A stretch of 9,146 bases of DNA. Source: Massilia sp. Its GTDB lineage: Bacteria > Pseudomonadota > Gammaproteobacteria > Burkholderiales > Burkholderiaceae_D. The notes under the pieces were generated by a model that was not told the origin of the DNA, ran no database searches, and was given only the letters and a program-made list of their open reading frames with translations. Of this stretch, positions 1 through 7,460 are shown piece after piece. How positions within the stretch are numbered: the first letter of the stretch is position 1; the number at the start of each line of letters is the position of its first letter. Both the position numbers and the translations under genes were made by a program. The DNA is taken from NCBI GenBank assembly GCA_028291845.1, contig JAQGNM010000248.1:1-9146 (forward strand), in the 5' to 3' direction.

Positions 1-83
1 GGCACCCTCCGGTGCCAGTCCCCCTACTAATAGCCGCCCGGATCCTCAGCAGCAGGGGGACTGGCGCCGCAGGTGCCTGTCCC
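1..83. repeat. REPIN/BIME-like pair of inverted palindromic repeats, left copy cut by window edge
   Basis: Bases 1-16 form a hairpin (GGCACC, 4-base loop, GGTGCC). The motif continues as AGTCCCCCT to base 25. The reverse complement of 54-83 reads GGGACA, GGCACC, TGCGGCGCC, AGTCCCCCT, so it is nearly the same motif in the opposite orientation. The two copies therefore pair: 14-25 with 54-65 is a perfect 12-bp match. The right copy is itself an imperfect palindrome (57-68 with 72-83, two mismatches). About 28 bases separate the copies. Two inverted REP-type palindromes form the layout called a REPIN or BIME. The left copy presumably starts with GGGACA just outside the window. Family membership and genome copy number are inference. 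Confidence 0.6.
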
Positions 84-119
84 ATTGGGTGCGCACTCCC
101 GCCTTAACTGAACACCATT

Positions 120-142
120 ACCGGCTCCGCCGGTCAATTTTT
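120..142 (+). terminator. Possible rho-independent terminator of an upstream plus-strand gene
   Basis: ACCGGC (120-125) pairs perfectly with GCCGGT (129-134) around a TCC loop. It is followed by CA and then five T residues (138-142). The T-run lies on the plus strand, so it would serve a gene to the left of the window. The stem is short and the T-run is offset by two bases, so this is only a candidate. The rest of 84-212 shows no gene; it contains only short palindromes such as GTGCGCAC at 89-96. Confidence 0.4.
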
Positions 143-195
143 ACCTGACTGGTTTTGCGCCGGTAAGCTGATTCCCTTGGCTTCTCAAATCAGTC

Positions 196-225
196 CACCA
201 AAAAGTAGGTTTTCACTTTTTGGTG
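196..225. repeat. Perfect 11-bp inverted repeat spanning the msrA stop codon
   Basis: CACCAAAAAGT (196-206) and ACTTTTTGGTG (215-225) are exact reverse complements around an 8-base loop. On the minus strand the first arm to be transcribed encodes the last MsrA residues (Leu-Thr-Lys-Lys) and overlaps the stop codon at 213-215. The stem is A/T-rich and the T-run lies inside the second arm rather than after it, so it is not a textbook intrinsic terminator. It may still end or stabilise the msrA transcript. Confidence 0.5.
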
Positions 226-758
226 AGATTTTCAAACATCTCCCGAAACTTCATCACCTTCGGCGCCACCACAAAAGCGCAGTATCCCTGCAGCGGATGC
301 TGGCTGAAATAATCCTGGTGGTAGGATTCGGCCTTGTACCAAGGAGCGGCGGGCTTGATTTCGGTCACGATCGGCGCGTCCCATACCGCCGCCATTTCCG
401 CGGCGACCTGGCGCGCCACCTCGAACTGGGCCTGGGTGGTGGTGAAGATCGCCGAACGGTATTGCGCGCCGACGTCGTTGCCCTGGCGATTCGGCGTGGT
501 CGGATCGTGGATGGTAAAGAATATCTCGAGCAGGTCGCGGTAAGCGATCCGGGCCGGGTCGAATTCGAGACGCACCACTTCGACGTGGCCGGTGTCGCCG
601 CCGGCCACCTGCTCGTAGCTGGGATCGGGAACGTGGCCGCCCATGTAACCGGACTCCACCTTGCTGACCCCGCGCGCTTGCTGGTACACCGCCTCCAGGC
701 ACCAGAAGCAACCGCCGCCCAGGATCGCCACCTCGGTTTGCGCAGTCTGATTGGCCAT
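213..758 (-). CDS. msrA: Peptide-methionine (S)-S-oxide reductase MsrA
   Basis: This cytoplasmic repair enzyme reduces the S-epimer of methionine sulfoxide, free or in proteins, and is recycled by thioredoxin. The 181-residue product has the family signature GGCFWCLE, with catalytic Cys17 near the N-terminus. It also has the GYMGG, GHVEVV and YRDLLEIFF blocks, the NRQGNDVG-QYRS block, and the C-terminal HPLQGYC motif, whose Cys160 is a likely resolving cysteine. The length is normal for a short MsrA without a fused MsrB domain. ATG at 758 is chosen because GAGGA (764-768) sits five bases upstream; an in-frame TTG at 773 would put that ribosome site inside the gene. It is monocistronic here, divergent from the flavin reductase gene, and its end overlaps an inverted repeat. 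I see no clear minus-strand promoter in the 130-bp gap. Confidence 0.96.
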   Translation of the reverse strand: MANQTAQTEVAILGGGCFWCLEAVYQQARGVSKVESGYMGGHVPDPSYEQVAGGDTGHVEVVRLEFDPARIAYRDLLEIFFTIHDPTTPNRQGNDVGAQYRSAIFTTTQAQFEVARQVAAEMAAVWDAPIVTEIKPAAPWYKAESYHQDYFSQHPLQGYCAFVVAPKVMKFREMFENLTKK

Positions 759-763
759 GTGAA

Positions 764-768
764 TCCTC
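764..768 (-). promoter_or_regulatory. Ribosome-binding site of msrA
   Basis: GAGGA on the minus strand lies five bases before the ATG at 758. It decides in favour of this start over the in-frame TTG at 773. Confidence 0.7.
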
Positions 769-858
769 AGCAATTTGTTGCGATGGTTTTACTCTACTCC
801 AAACGCCAACGCGATGCAGCCAAGACACCCCCGCAGGGCGCCGGCGCCGGCGTAAGTT

Positions 859-867
859 TGGCATAAT
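859..867 (+). promoter_or_regulatory. Possible extended -10 promoter for the flavin reductase-gcdH pair
   Basis: TGG followed by CATAAT (862-867) matches an extended -10 element (TGn plus five of six consensus bases). No good -35 box is seen 17 bases upstream, which is tolerated by extended -10 promoters. The transcript would start near 874, giving a leader of about 15 bases that still contains the AAGG ribosome site before the ATG at 889. Confidence 0.4.
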
Positions 868-888
868 GGGGGCAACTACAAGGTCCCG

Positions 889-1401
889 ATGAACACTAGC
901 TCTCCCCGCGCCGAGGCGCCCGCTTTCGATGTGGCACAGTTTCGCCAGGCATTGTCGCAATTCGCTACCGGCGTCACCGTCATCACCACGCGACTGGCCG
1001 ACGGCAGTTTCCGCGGCCTGACGGCCAGCTCGTTCAACTCAGTGTCGCTGAATCCACCGTTGGTGCTATGGAGCTTGTCCGACAGCGCCAACAGCCTGCC
1101 GATTTTTACCGGCAATTCGCATTACGTCATCAATGTGCTGGCGGCCGGCCAGGCCGAACTGGCCGAGCGCTTCGCGCGCCGCGGCGACGACCCGTTCGCC
1201 GTCACCGATTACGAACTGTCGCGTACCGGCCAGCCGATTCTCGCCGGCGCCGTCGCCTGGTTCGAATGCCACAACCGCAGCCGCTATCCGGAAGGCGACC
1301 ACGTCATCTTTGTCGGCGAAGTGGAAGAATGCGCGGTCCATCCACAGCCGGCCCTGGTCTTTCATGGCGGTCGATTCAGCAGTACTGTTCAAGTAGAATA
1401 G
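889..1401 (+). CDS. Flavin reductase family protein (FMN-binding split barrel)
   Basis: The 170-residue protein fits the flavin reductase-like domain family (HpaC/RutF-type). Members bind FMN or FAD and use NAD(P)H to supply reduced flavin to partner monooxygenases, or act as flavin-dependent oxidoreductases. Visible family features are FATGVTVITT near residues 25-34, the RGLTASSFNSVSLNPPL flavin-binding stretch, FAVTDYELSRTGQPIL in the middle, and the late GDHVIFVGEVEEC block. It fills the whole family length, so it is a stand-alone reductase. An AAGG ribosome site precedes the ATG. gcdH follows after 57 bp in the same direction with no terminator between, so co-transcription is likely. No monooxygenase gene is nearby, so its partner and substrate cannot be named. 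Confidence 0.88.
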   Translation: MNTSSPRAEAPAFDVAQFRQALSQFATGVTVITTRLADGSFRGLTASSFNSVSLNPPLVLWSLSDSANSLPIFTGNSHYVINVLAAGQAELAERFARRGDDPFAVTDYELSRTGQPILAGAVAWFECHNRSRYPEGDHVIFVGEVEECAVHPQPALVFHGGRFSSTVQVE

Positions 1402-1458
1402 ACAAATCAACCAGTGCGGCCGGTGGCGGCGCTTTCGACCCATTTCGACAGGAACCTC

Positions 1459-2655
<1,197 letters not shown>

Positions 2656-2673
2656 TTTGTCGATCTAGAAACC

Positions 2674-2711
2674 AAAAAGCGTTGCCGGGGAAACCAGGCA
2701 ACGCTTTTTTT
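2674..2711. terminator. Strong bidirectional rho-independent terminator between gcdH and the PEP-CTERM gene
   Basis: GCGTTGCC (2679-2686) pairs perfectly with GGCAACGC (2697-2704) around a 10-base loop. Five A residues precede the stem and seven T residues (2705-2711) follow it, so the A/T flanks extend the pairing. The hairpin works in both directions: plus-strand gcdH ends 18 bases to the left and the minus-strand PEP-CTERM gene ends about 30 bases to the right. Confidence 0.9.
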
Positions 2712-2742
2712 ATGCTGCCGCAGCGTGCGTTACGCCTTTGCG

Positions 2743-3861
2743 TCACGCCTTGCGGCGCAGGCTGCGGGCAGCGGCCAGCATGGCCAGCGCCATTGCCGCC
2801 AGCACGGCCCCGCCCGGCTCCGGCACGGTGGCGTCGAGCGCCGGGGTGGCGATGGCCGGCAGGGTCGGCTTGAACGTGGGCGCTTCGATAAAGGGCGCTG
2901 CCGGGCTGTCGGACACCGGCAACTCGGTCTTGAGGTCGATCGGCCCTGTCGCAGTGTCGCCGTGCGGCAAGGTGTCGGGCACCGTGAACAGTGGAGTTAC
3001 CGGGGCGGTAACTGGCCCGGCGGTGACGGGGTCGCCGGTAACAGGCGCGGTGGCAAGCGGCGCGGTAACGACGCCATCGACCAATAAAGCCGGTGCCGCG
3101 CGGCCGCCCAGCACGGTCACGCCCGGCAGGGTCGGAATGCTGACCAGGGCGGGCATGCCGAAATGTTGCCAATCGCGGCTCCTCGATGACGTCGCATCGA
3201 CCGCCGATGCCGCGGTCGCATTGCGTAAATCGGGTTGTAGCGGCAAACCGCCCAGGGCCGCCATGCTGACGGTCTGGTCGATCAGGTCGTCGGCCGATAC
3301 AAACGCCGTTTCCAGCACTTCCGGCGCCGGCTCGTTGAGCAGCACGGGACCTTGCACGGTGTCGGCAATGCGGTTGCCGCAACGGGCGCGGATCAAGTGC
3401 GTGCCGTCCGACAGCAGGCTCTCGCCCAGCGCCAGGCGCACTTTATTCTTGGTCCAGTAAATCTGGTTGCCGATGCGGTAGGACACGTGCACCATGCGCG
3501 ATTGCTCGACCCGCACCAGGTGCGCTTTGGCGACCTCGAAGCCGGCATAGTGGGCAGCGGCGATGGGATCGCGCTTGATGACGGCAGCCAGTTCGGCGGC
3601 GCTGTGCACGCCGCCCGGCACCACCGAATTGCGGTACACCAGGCGCAGGGGCTTGTTATCTGTGACTGCTTCGGCCGGCCGGGTCAGCGCCGGCACCGGC
3701 TTGGGCAGGCTAAATTCAGGCAAGACGCGGCGGGTAGACGGCTGGGGCGCGGTGGCGAACAATCCGGCCAGCACAAGGACGAGCGCGGCCGCACTGCCGG
3801 CGATCATACCGCGCGGCAATTTTGCGATCTCGGCTGTTTTGTGGTGCCTGGTATATCGCAT
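2743..3861 (-). CDS. PEP-CTERM sorting-signal protein of unknown function
   Basis: The C-terminus (residues 346-372) reads VPEP, then a hydrophobic Ala/Leu segment, then RSLRRKA. This is the tripartite PEP-CTERM signal, processed by an exosortase in exopolysaccharide-producing Gram-negatives, so the mature protein should be exported. The N-terminus has a basic stretch and one membrane segment or signal (about residues 19-38). Residues about 70-190 form a compact domain with VYRNSVVPGGVHSAAEL, RDPIAAAHYAGF, HVSYRIGNQIYWTKNKVRL and LLSDGTHLIRARCGNRI. It looks conserved, but I cannot name it. Residues about 240-345 are Pro/Thr/Val/Ala-rich and probably disordered. ATG 3861 is preferred over in-frame ATG 3906 because the 15 extra codons include TTA, CTT, AGA, ACA and ATA, unlike the gene. 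However, 3861 lacks a ribosome site and 3906 has a distant AGGA. Confidence 0.8.
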   Translation of the reverse strand: MRYTRHHKTAEIAKLPRGMIAGSAAALVLVLAGLFATAPQPSTRRVLPEFSLPKPVPALTRPAEAVTDNKPLRLVYRNSVVPGGVHSAAELAAVIKRDPIAAAHYAGFEVAKAHLVRVEQSRMVHVSYRIGNQIYWTKNKVRLALGESLLSDGTHLIRARCGNRIADTVQGPVLLNEPAPEVLETAFVSADDLIDQTVSMAALGGLPLQPDLRNATAASAVDATSSRSRDWQHFGMPALVSIPTLPGVTVLGGRAAPALLVDGVVTAPLATAPVTGDPVTAGPVTAPVTPLFTVPDTLPHGDTATGPIDLKTELPVSDSPAAPFIEAPTFKPTLPAIATPALDATVPEPGGAVLAAMALAMLAAARSLRRKA

Positions 3862-3871
3862 GGCGTCGCTT

Positions 3872-3877
3872 ATTGTA
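3872..3877 (-). promoter_or_regulatory. Weak candidate -10 box just before the PEP-CTERM gene
   Basis: TACAAT on the minus strand (five of six matches to TATAAT) lies 10 bases before the ATG at 3861. If used, it would give an almost leaderless transcript, which would fit the missing ribosome site. No convincing -35 is seen. The rest of 3862-4039 is A/T-richer than its surroundings and shows no gene; a tandem TAGGA TAGGA (minus strand, near 3919-3929) is the only other pattern. Confidence 0.2.
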
Positions 3878-4039
3878 GACAGGAATCTAATGCACGAAAG
3901 TAACATGAATCGTGTAATCCTAGTCCTACACCGGCGAAATTTACCGTTTACTGTTGGCGTGGTGCGACATTAAATGCTGGCGGCTTGGCCGACGTTATCA
4001 ACAAATACACGAATAATCACCGGCCTGAACAGACGTAAA

Positions 4040-4061
4040 AAAACCCGCCGCAGCGGGTTTT
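4040..4061 (-). terminator. Rho-independent terminator of ompW
   Basis: Read on the minus strand, AAAACCCGC and GCGGGTTTT form a 9-bp perfect stem with a 4-base loop. The T-run continues to base 4037, giving at least seven T residues. It starts 17 bases beyond the ompW stop codon. Confidence 0.9.
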
Positions 4062-4078
4062 GTCGAAGCGATAAGGAC

Positions 4079-4762
4079 TTAAAACTTGTAGCCGACCGCC
4101 AGGATCAGGCCGACCGGATCGAGCACGACGTGCTGGGTCTGGCCGGTCGAGTAATAGGTGTCGGTTTTCAGGTAGGTCTTGGTGACGGTGAAATCGACGA
4201 ACCATTTCGGGTTGATGTTGACAGCGACACCGGCCTGGATGGTTGGCGCCACCTTGTTCTTGATGTGGAAGCTCACGCCCGGGCCGCCGGTATTGAGAAT
4301 CGACGTCAGCTGGCCCGAGCCGGTTTCCTTGCGGAAGTATGCGTAGGTGGCGCCGAGGCCGACGAAGGGACGAACCATGGTGTCCGGGGTAAAGAAGCGG
4401 TACTGCGCGAACAGGCTCGGCGGCAGCGATTGCACGGTGCCCAGCTGGCCGGTGCCGGCGATGGCGCCGTCGCCCGACAGCTTGTGTTTATAAGGCAGGC
4501 CCAGCGCCAGCTCGGTGGAAAAATTATCGGTGACGCCGTAAGCGAAGATCAGCACCGGCTGGGTGTCCGAGGCCACCGCCACTTTGCTGCCAGGGAGCGC
4601 TGGTGCGCTGACGTCGCCCGATTCGACTTTCGGGGTGATCTTGCCGACGCCGACCTTGGCGGTGAATTGACCGGCGCTCTGGGCCGCGGCGTTGCCTGCC
4701 AGCGCCAGTGCTGCCGAAGCCGCCAGCAAGGCGGCGGCCTGTTTGATAAAAGCTTGGTTCAT
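4079..4762 (-). CDS. ompW: OmpW-family outer membrane protein
   Basis: The 227-residue precursor has a classical signal peptide (basic start, Ala/Leu core, cleavage expected after the Ala25-Ala26-Ala27 run). The mature part has the alternating pattern of a small outer-membrane beta-barrel and ends in Phe (VGYKF), the usual recognition signal for barrel assembly. OmpW-type blocks are LIFAYGVTDNFSTELALGLPYKHKL early on, LPPSLFAQYRFF and RPFVGLGATYAYF in the middle, and PKWFVDFTVTKTYLKTD with DPVGLILAVGYKF at the end. Family members are eight-stranded barrels with a hydrophobic channel, implicated in uptake of small hydrophobic compounds and in stress responses; the ligand here is unknown. AGGAG (4768-4772) precedes the ATG. 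It lies 82 bp downstream of the esterase gene and has its own terminator. Confidence 0.92.
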   Translation of the reverse strand: MNQAFIKQAAALLAASAALALAGNAAAQSAGQFTAKVGVGKITPKVESGDVSAPALPGSKVAVASDTQPVLIFAYGVTDNFSTELALGLPYKHKLSGDGAIAGTGQLGTVQSLPPSLFAQYRFFTPDTMVRPFVGLGATYAYFRKETGSGQLTSILNTGGPGVSFHIKNKVAPTIQAGVAVNINPKWFVDFTVTKTYLKTDTYYSTGQTQHVVLDPVGLILAVGYKF

Positions 4763-4782
4763 GTGTTCTCCTGATCGTTGTG

Positions 4783-4802
4783 GGCGTGGCCGCAGCCACG
4801 CC
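4783..4802. other. Perfect 8-bp hairpin between the esterase gene and ompW
   Basis: GGCGTGGC (4783-4790) and GCCACGCC (4795-4802) are exact reverse complements around a CGCA loop. On the minus strand no T-run follows, so it is not a standard intrinsic terminator. It may reduce readthrough from the esterase gene, protect its mRNA end, or sit in the ompW leader about 10 bases before the ribosome site. Confidence 0.5.
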
Positions 4803-4844
4803 GGTTATTTCGTATGCCGCGGTCGAAGGGGACCAGGGCCAGAC

Positions 4845-6242
4845 TTACAGCCAGCCCTTGGTGACCATGTACTTCGACACGTAGCGCGCCAGCAGCAGCT
4901 GGACGAACGGGGTCGGGTGCACTTCGTCGGCGAACGAGTAATGGCTGACGTCGCCTGTGACGAGGTTGCCGCCGTTGCAGGCGAGCGAGCTGGCCAGCGG
5001 ATTGACCGTGGTGCTCAGGTTGCAAGCGGGGGTGCTGACGTTGGTCAGGCCGTATGGCGCAGGATTGGTGGCCTGGTCGTGGCTGGCGGCATAGGTGTCG
5101 ACGTAGAGAATCTTGCTTTCGCTGGCAACCGCGCTGGCGAGGGTGCTGTTGAAGGTTTTTACCATGTTGTCGATCAGGGCCTGCGTGCTGGCGGCCTGGC
5201 CGCGGCCGAACGGGGTGGTGGCGATGTCCGGCATGTTGTTGATGACGACATAGTTGGCGCCCTTGGCGACGACCTGCTCTTTCACCAGGGTGGCCAGTTC
5301 GTTGGCGACGCCGGCCATGGTGGTGACCAGCGCCGGCGCATTGGCGGCGAAATAATCGGCGCCGGCCTTGGCGCCGGCGGCTGTGCCGGCGGTGGTGGCG
5401 GCGGCCTGGGCGGTGGCAACATACGGCCCGTACACGGCCGGCGATCCGGCAGCGGTGTTACCGGCGGCAACGGCAGCGCCGACCGCGGCGCCGACCACGG
5501 TGGCGTCGGTGTGGCCAGGACGGACCGATTCAGCCTGCAGCGCCGCACCGATGGATACAGCGGCGGTCTGCGGGTTGTTGGCGCCGGCGGCCAGCTGGCT
5601 TACCAGGCTTGAGGCGAAGGCAGCGGCGCCGGCGGTATTGCCGGCGGCGGCGCCGGCCGCGGTGGCGGCGGTCGACAACTGCGACAGGTTGACGAAGACG
5701 TCGTTGGCGCCAGCCATGACGATCACCAGTTCGGTGCCGCTGAACTTGCCACCGGACAGCGACAAGTGGTTGGACACTTGTTTAACCACAGGCACGGTCA
5801 GGGCGCCCAGCGCGCTGCCGGTCAGTTTGTTGCCGATGCCGACCGGATTGGTGACGCGGGCGCCGCCCTGTGCGTAGATGTAGCAACCGGCGTGCTGCAC
5901 GACCGGCACCGAGAAGCCCTGGGCGGCATTACCGTCCAGGCCAGTGTAGGCGGCGCAGGCAGCAGGCAGGCCCAGCTGGGCGGCCAGCAACTCCGTGTAG
6001 TTCTTGCCGGTCAGGGTGGAATTGACGGCGGTGTTGTCGCCATTGATGCCGAATTTGCCGCCCTTCAGTGCGGCAACGGTGCCGACATTGTAGGTGCCGA
6101 CGTCCGACAGGCTGTCGCCGAACGCGACCTGGGAGGTGAACTTGACCTTGGTCGATTGATCGCCCGGCTCACTGCTGCTGCCGCCGCATGCGGACAGTAC
6201 GGCTGCCGTCAGCAATGCCAGTGCAAATTTTGTATGACGCAT
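4845..6242 (-). CDS. GDSL/SGNH-family esterase or lipase, predicted lipoprotein
   Basis: This is a serine hydrolase of the SGNH fold, probably acting on acyl or acetyl esters at the cell surface or in the periplasm. A lipoprotein signal ends in LSAC, with Cys19 as the lipidation site. The four SGNH blocks are present: AFGDSLSDVG with nucleophile Ser44, a Gly in YAQGGARV (126-127), GAND with Asn180, and DEVHPTPF with Asp439 and His442 completing the triad. At 465 residues it is longer than a simple GDSL enzyme, because residues about 191-302 form an Ala/Gly/Thr-rich insertion between the GAND and C-terminal blocks. AGGAG lies six bases before the ATG at 6242. It is followed 82 bp later by ompW in the same direction. 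Substrate and exact cell location cannot be told from the sequence. Confidence 0.9.
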   Translation of the reverse strand: MRHTKFALALLTAAVLSACGGSSSEPGDQSTKVKFTSQVAFGDSLSDVGTYNVGTVAALKGGKFGINGDNTAVNSTLTGKNYTELLAAQLGLPAACAAYTGLDGNAAQGFSVPVVQHAGCYIYAQGGARVTNPVGIGNKLTGSALGALTVPVVKQVSNHLSLSGGKFSGTELVIVMAGANDVFVNLSQLSTAATAAGAAAGNTAGAAAFASSLVSQLAAGANNPQTAAVSIGAALQAESVRPGHTDATVVGAAVGAAVAAGNTAAGSPAVYGPYVATAQAAATTAGTAAGAKAGADYFAANAPALVTTMAGVANELATLVKEQVVAKGANYVVINNMPDIATTPFGRGQAASTQALIDNMVKTFNSTLASAVASESKILYVDTYAASHDQATNPAPYGLTNVSTPACNLSTTVNPLASSLACNGGNLVTGDVSHYSFADEVHPTPFVQLLLARYVSKYMVTKGWL

Positions 6243-6310
6243 TTTGTCTCCTGTTTTTATTTCGTGGTAAGTTTAATCGAACGCTCGTGCTATTCGTAAC
6301 CTGACTAATA

Positions 6311-6346
6311 TGCCAGTCTTGGCAGCGCTTGTATAGGAAATGCCAA
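6311..6346. promoter_or_regulatory. Palindromic operator-like elements around the esterase promoter
   Basis: TTGGCA (6319-6324) and TGCCAA (6341-6346) are inverted around 16 bases that contain the candidate -10 box. TGCCA (6311-6315) and TGGCA (6320-6324) form a second, overlapping palindrome near the predicted transcript start, and CAAGCTTG (6344-6351) is a third. Three related half-sites over a promoter suggest a repressor site or alternative RNA hairpins. The regulator is unknown. Confidence 0.35.
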
Positions 6347-6359
6347 GCTTGACTGTCAG
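6330..6359 (-). promoter_or_regulatory. Candidate sigma-70 promoter of the esterase gene
   Basis: On the minus strand CTGACA (6354-6359, five of six matches to TTGACA) is followed after 18 bases by TATACA (6330-6335, four of six matches to TATAAT). Transcription would start near 6323, giving a leader of about 80 bases before the ATG at 6242. The remaining part of 6243-6413 contains no gene. Confidence 0.5.
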
Positions 6360-6404
6360 ATACGTGCAACATATTTACGCAGCGCGCCAGCTGCCGCGGG
6401 CACT

Positions 6405-6431
6405 AAAAAACGCTCATGGCGCCACCGCGTT
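6405..6431 (-). terminator. Weak candidate terminator at the end of the purEK-tsaC operon
   Basis: On the minus strand AACGC (6431-6427) can pair with GCGTT (6413-6409), followed by T residues to 6405. The loop is 13 bases and holds the TGGCGCCA palindrome and the tsaC stop codon. The stem is only five base pairs, so the call rests mainly on the T-run directly after the operon's last gene. Confidence 0.35.
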
Positions 6432-7460
6432 CAGCAGGCCGTGAACGATGCCCGAGGAGCCATGGGCGGCGCGGCGCAAGCGGTCGTTGACGCCCGCCCA
6501 GTCCGGTCCCTGCGGCGGCGCTTCGACCAGGATCAGGTCGGCGCCGCTGCCGTCCATCTGGCGCAGCGCCGCATACAGCGCATGGGCAAATCCTTCGGGC
6601 GCGGCCGGCAGGCGCACATGCGCGTGGCTGGCCGGCAGATCCGAGTAATGCACCAGCGCCAGCTTGCGGCCGCGCTGCTGCAGTTGCCCGATGGTGGCCG
6701 TCAACACGGCAGTCTCCTGCATCGCCACCGGCGTGTGCGGGGCGTAATGCGATTCGAGGGTGCCGGACGCGCGCGGCGCCGCCTGGTCGGGCGCTGCCGG
6801 CAGCATATCGATGACGGCGGCGATCGCCGCGGCGCTGATGTGGCCCGGACGCAGCAGCACGGGGCCATGCGTGGCCAGGCGCGACAGGTCGACGATGGTC
6901 GACTCGATGCCGACCGCGCTGGCGCCGCCGTCGAGCACCATCGCGACGCTGGCGTCGGCGGCGAATTCATCGCGCACGTGCTGCGCCGTGGTCGGGCTGA
7001 CGTGGCCGAACTTGTTGGCGGACGGCGCCGCGATGCCGCCGCGGCCGCCTTTGAATTGTTCCAGTAAAGCGATGGCAACCGGGTGCGCCGGGCAGCGCAG
7101 GCCGATGGTGTCCTGCCCGCCCGACACGGCGGACGGCACGTGCGCGGCGCGCTTGAGGATCATGGTCAGCGGACCGGGCCAGAAGGCCGCGGCCAGCTGG
7201 TACGCTTCGGGCGGGATCTCGGCGGCCCAGTCGGTCAGAGGCGCGCCTGGGGCCAGGTGGACGATCACCGGATGGTCTTGCGGGCGGCCCTTGGCGGCGT
7301 AGATGGCGGCTACCGCGGCCGGATTGGCGGCGTCAGCCCCCAGGCCGTACACGGTTTCGGTGGGAAAGGCGACGAGTAAGCCCTGTTCGAGCGCGCGCGC
7401 CGCTGTCTCGATCGAGACATCGCTGGTAATAATTTGAGACGCGGTCAGAGATGAATTCAC
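6414..7460 (-). CDS. tsaC: L-threonylcarbamoyladenylate synthase, Sua5 type
   Basis: This enzyme makes threonylcarbamoyl-AMP from threonine, bicarbonate and ATP, the first step of the t6A37 modification of ANN-decoding tRNAs. TsaBDE-type partners elsewhere complete it. The YrdC domain covers about residues 10-205, with [10 protein letters not shown] (32-41), the KGRP motif (57-60), PSAN (146-149) and ESTIVDLS. The remaining residues to 348 form the extra C-terminal Sua5 domain, marked by [14 protein letters not shown] at its start, so this is the long Sua5 form rather than short YrdC. The start codon is GTG; its GTGA overlaps the purK stop TGA by four bases, suggesting translational coupling. 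It is the last gene of the purE-purK-tsaC operon. Why a tRNA-modification gene travels with purine genes is not shown by the sequence. Confidence 0.94.
   Translation of the reverse strand: MNSSLTASQIITSDVSIETAARALEQGLLVAFPTETVYGLGADAANPAAVAAIYAAKGRPQDHPVIVHLAPGAPLTDWAAEIPPEAYQLAAAFWPGPLTMILKRAAHVPSAVSGGQDTIGLRCPAHPVAIALLEQFKGGRGGIAAPSANKFGHVSPTTAQHVRDEFAADASVAMVLDGGASAVGIESTIVDLSRLATHGPVLLRPGHISAAAIAAVIDMLPAAPDQAAPRASGTLESHYAPHTPVAMQETAVLTATIGQLQQRGRKLALVHYSDLPASHAHVRLPAAPEGFAHALYAALRQMDGSGADLILVEAPPQGPDWAGVNDRLRRAAHGSSGIVHGLLNAVAP

Noticed and set aside
168..193. CTGATT/AATCAG inverted repeat as an msrA terminator
   Set aside because: It has only six base pairs, four of them A-T, with a 14-base loop and no T-run in the needed direction.
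3974..5612. Plus-strand open frames opposite ompW and the esterase gene
   Set aside because: They are antisense to well-supported genes with signal peptides and family motifs; the translations are low-complexity Gly/Arg/Val.
5340..5680. GC-rich triplet repeats that could be taken for a tandem-repeat array or CRISPR-like region
   Set aside because: There is no fixed repeat length or spacer. The pattern is explained by Ala/Gly codons in the esterase frame, which stays open throughout.
6169..6372. Small minus-strand open frame (67 codons) overlapping the esterase start
   Set aside because: It runs through the candidate promoter and ribosome site, is out of frame with the esterase, and has no ribosome site or family resemblance.
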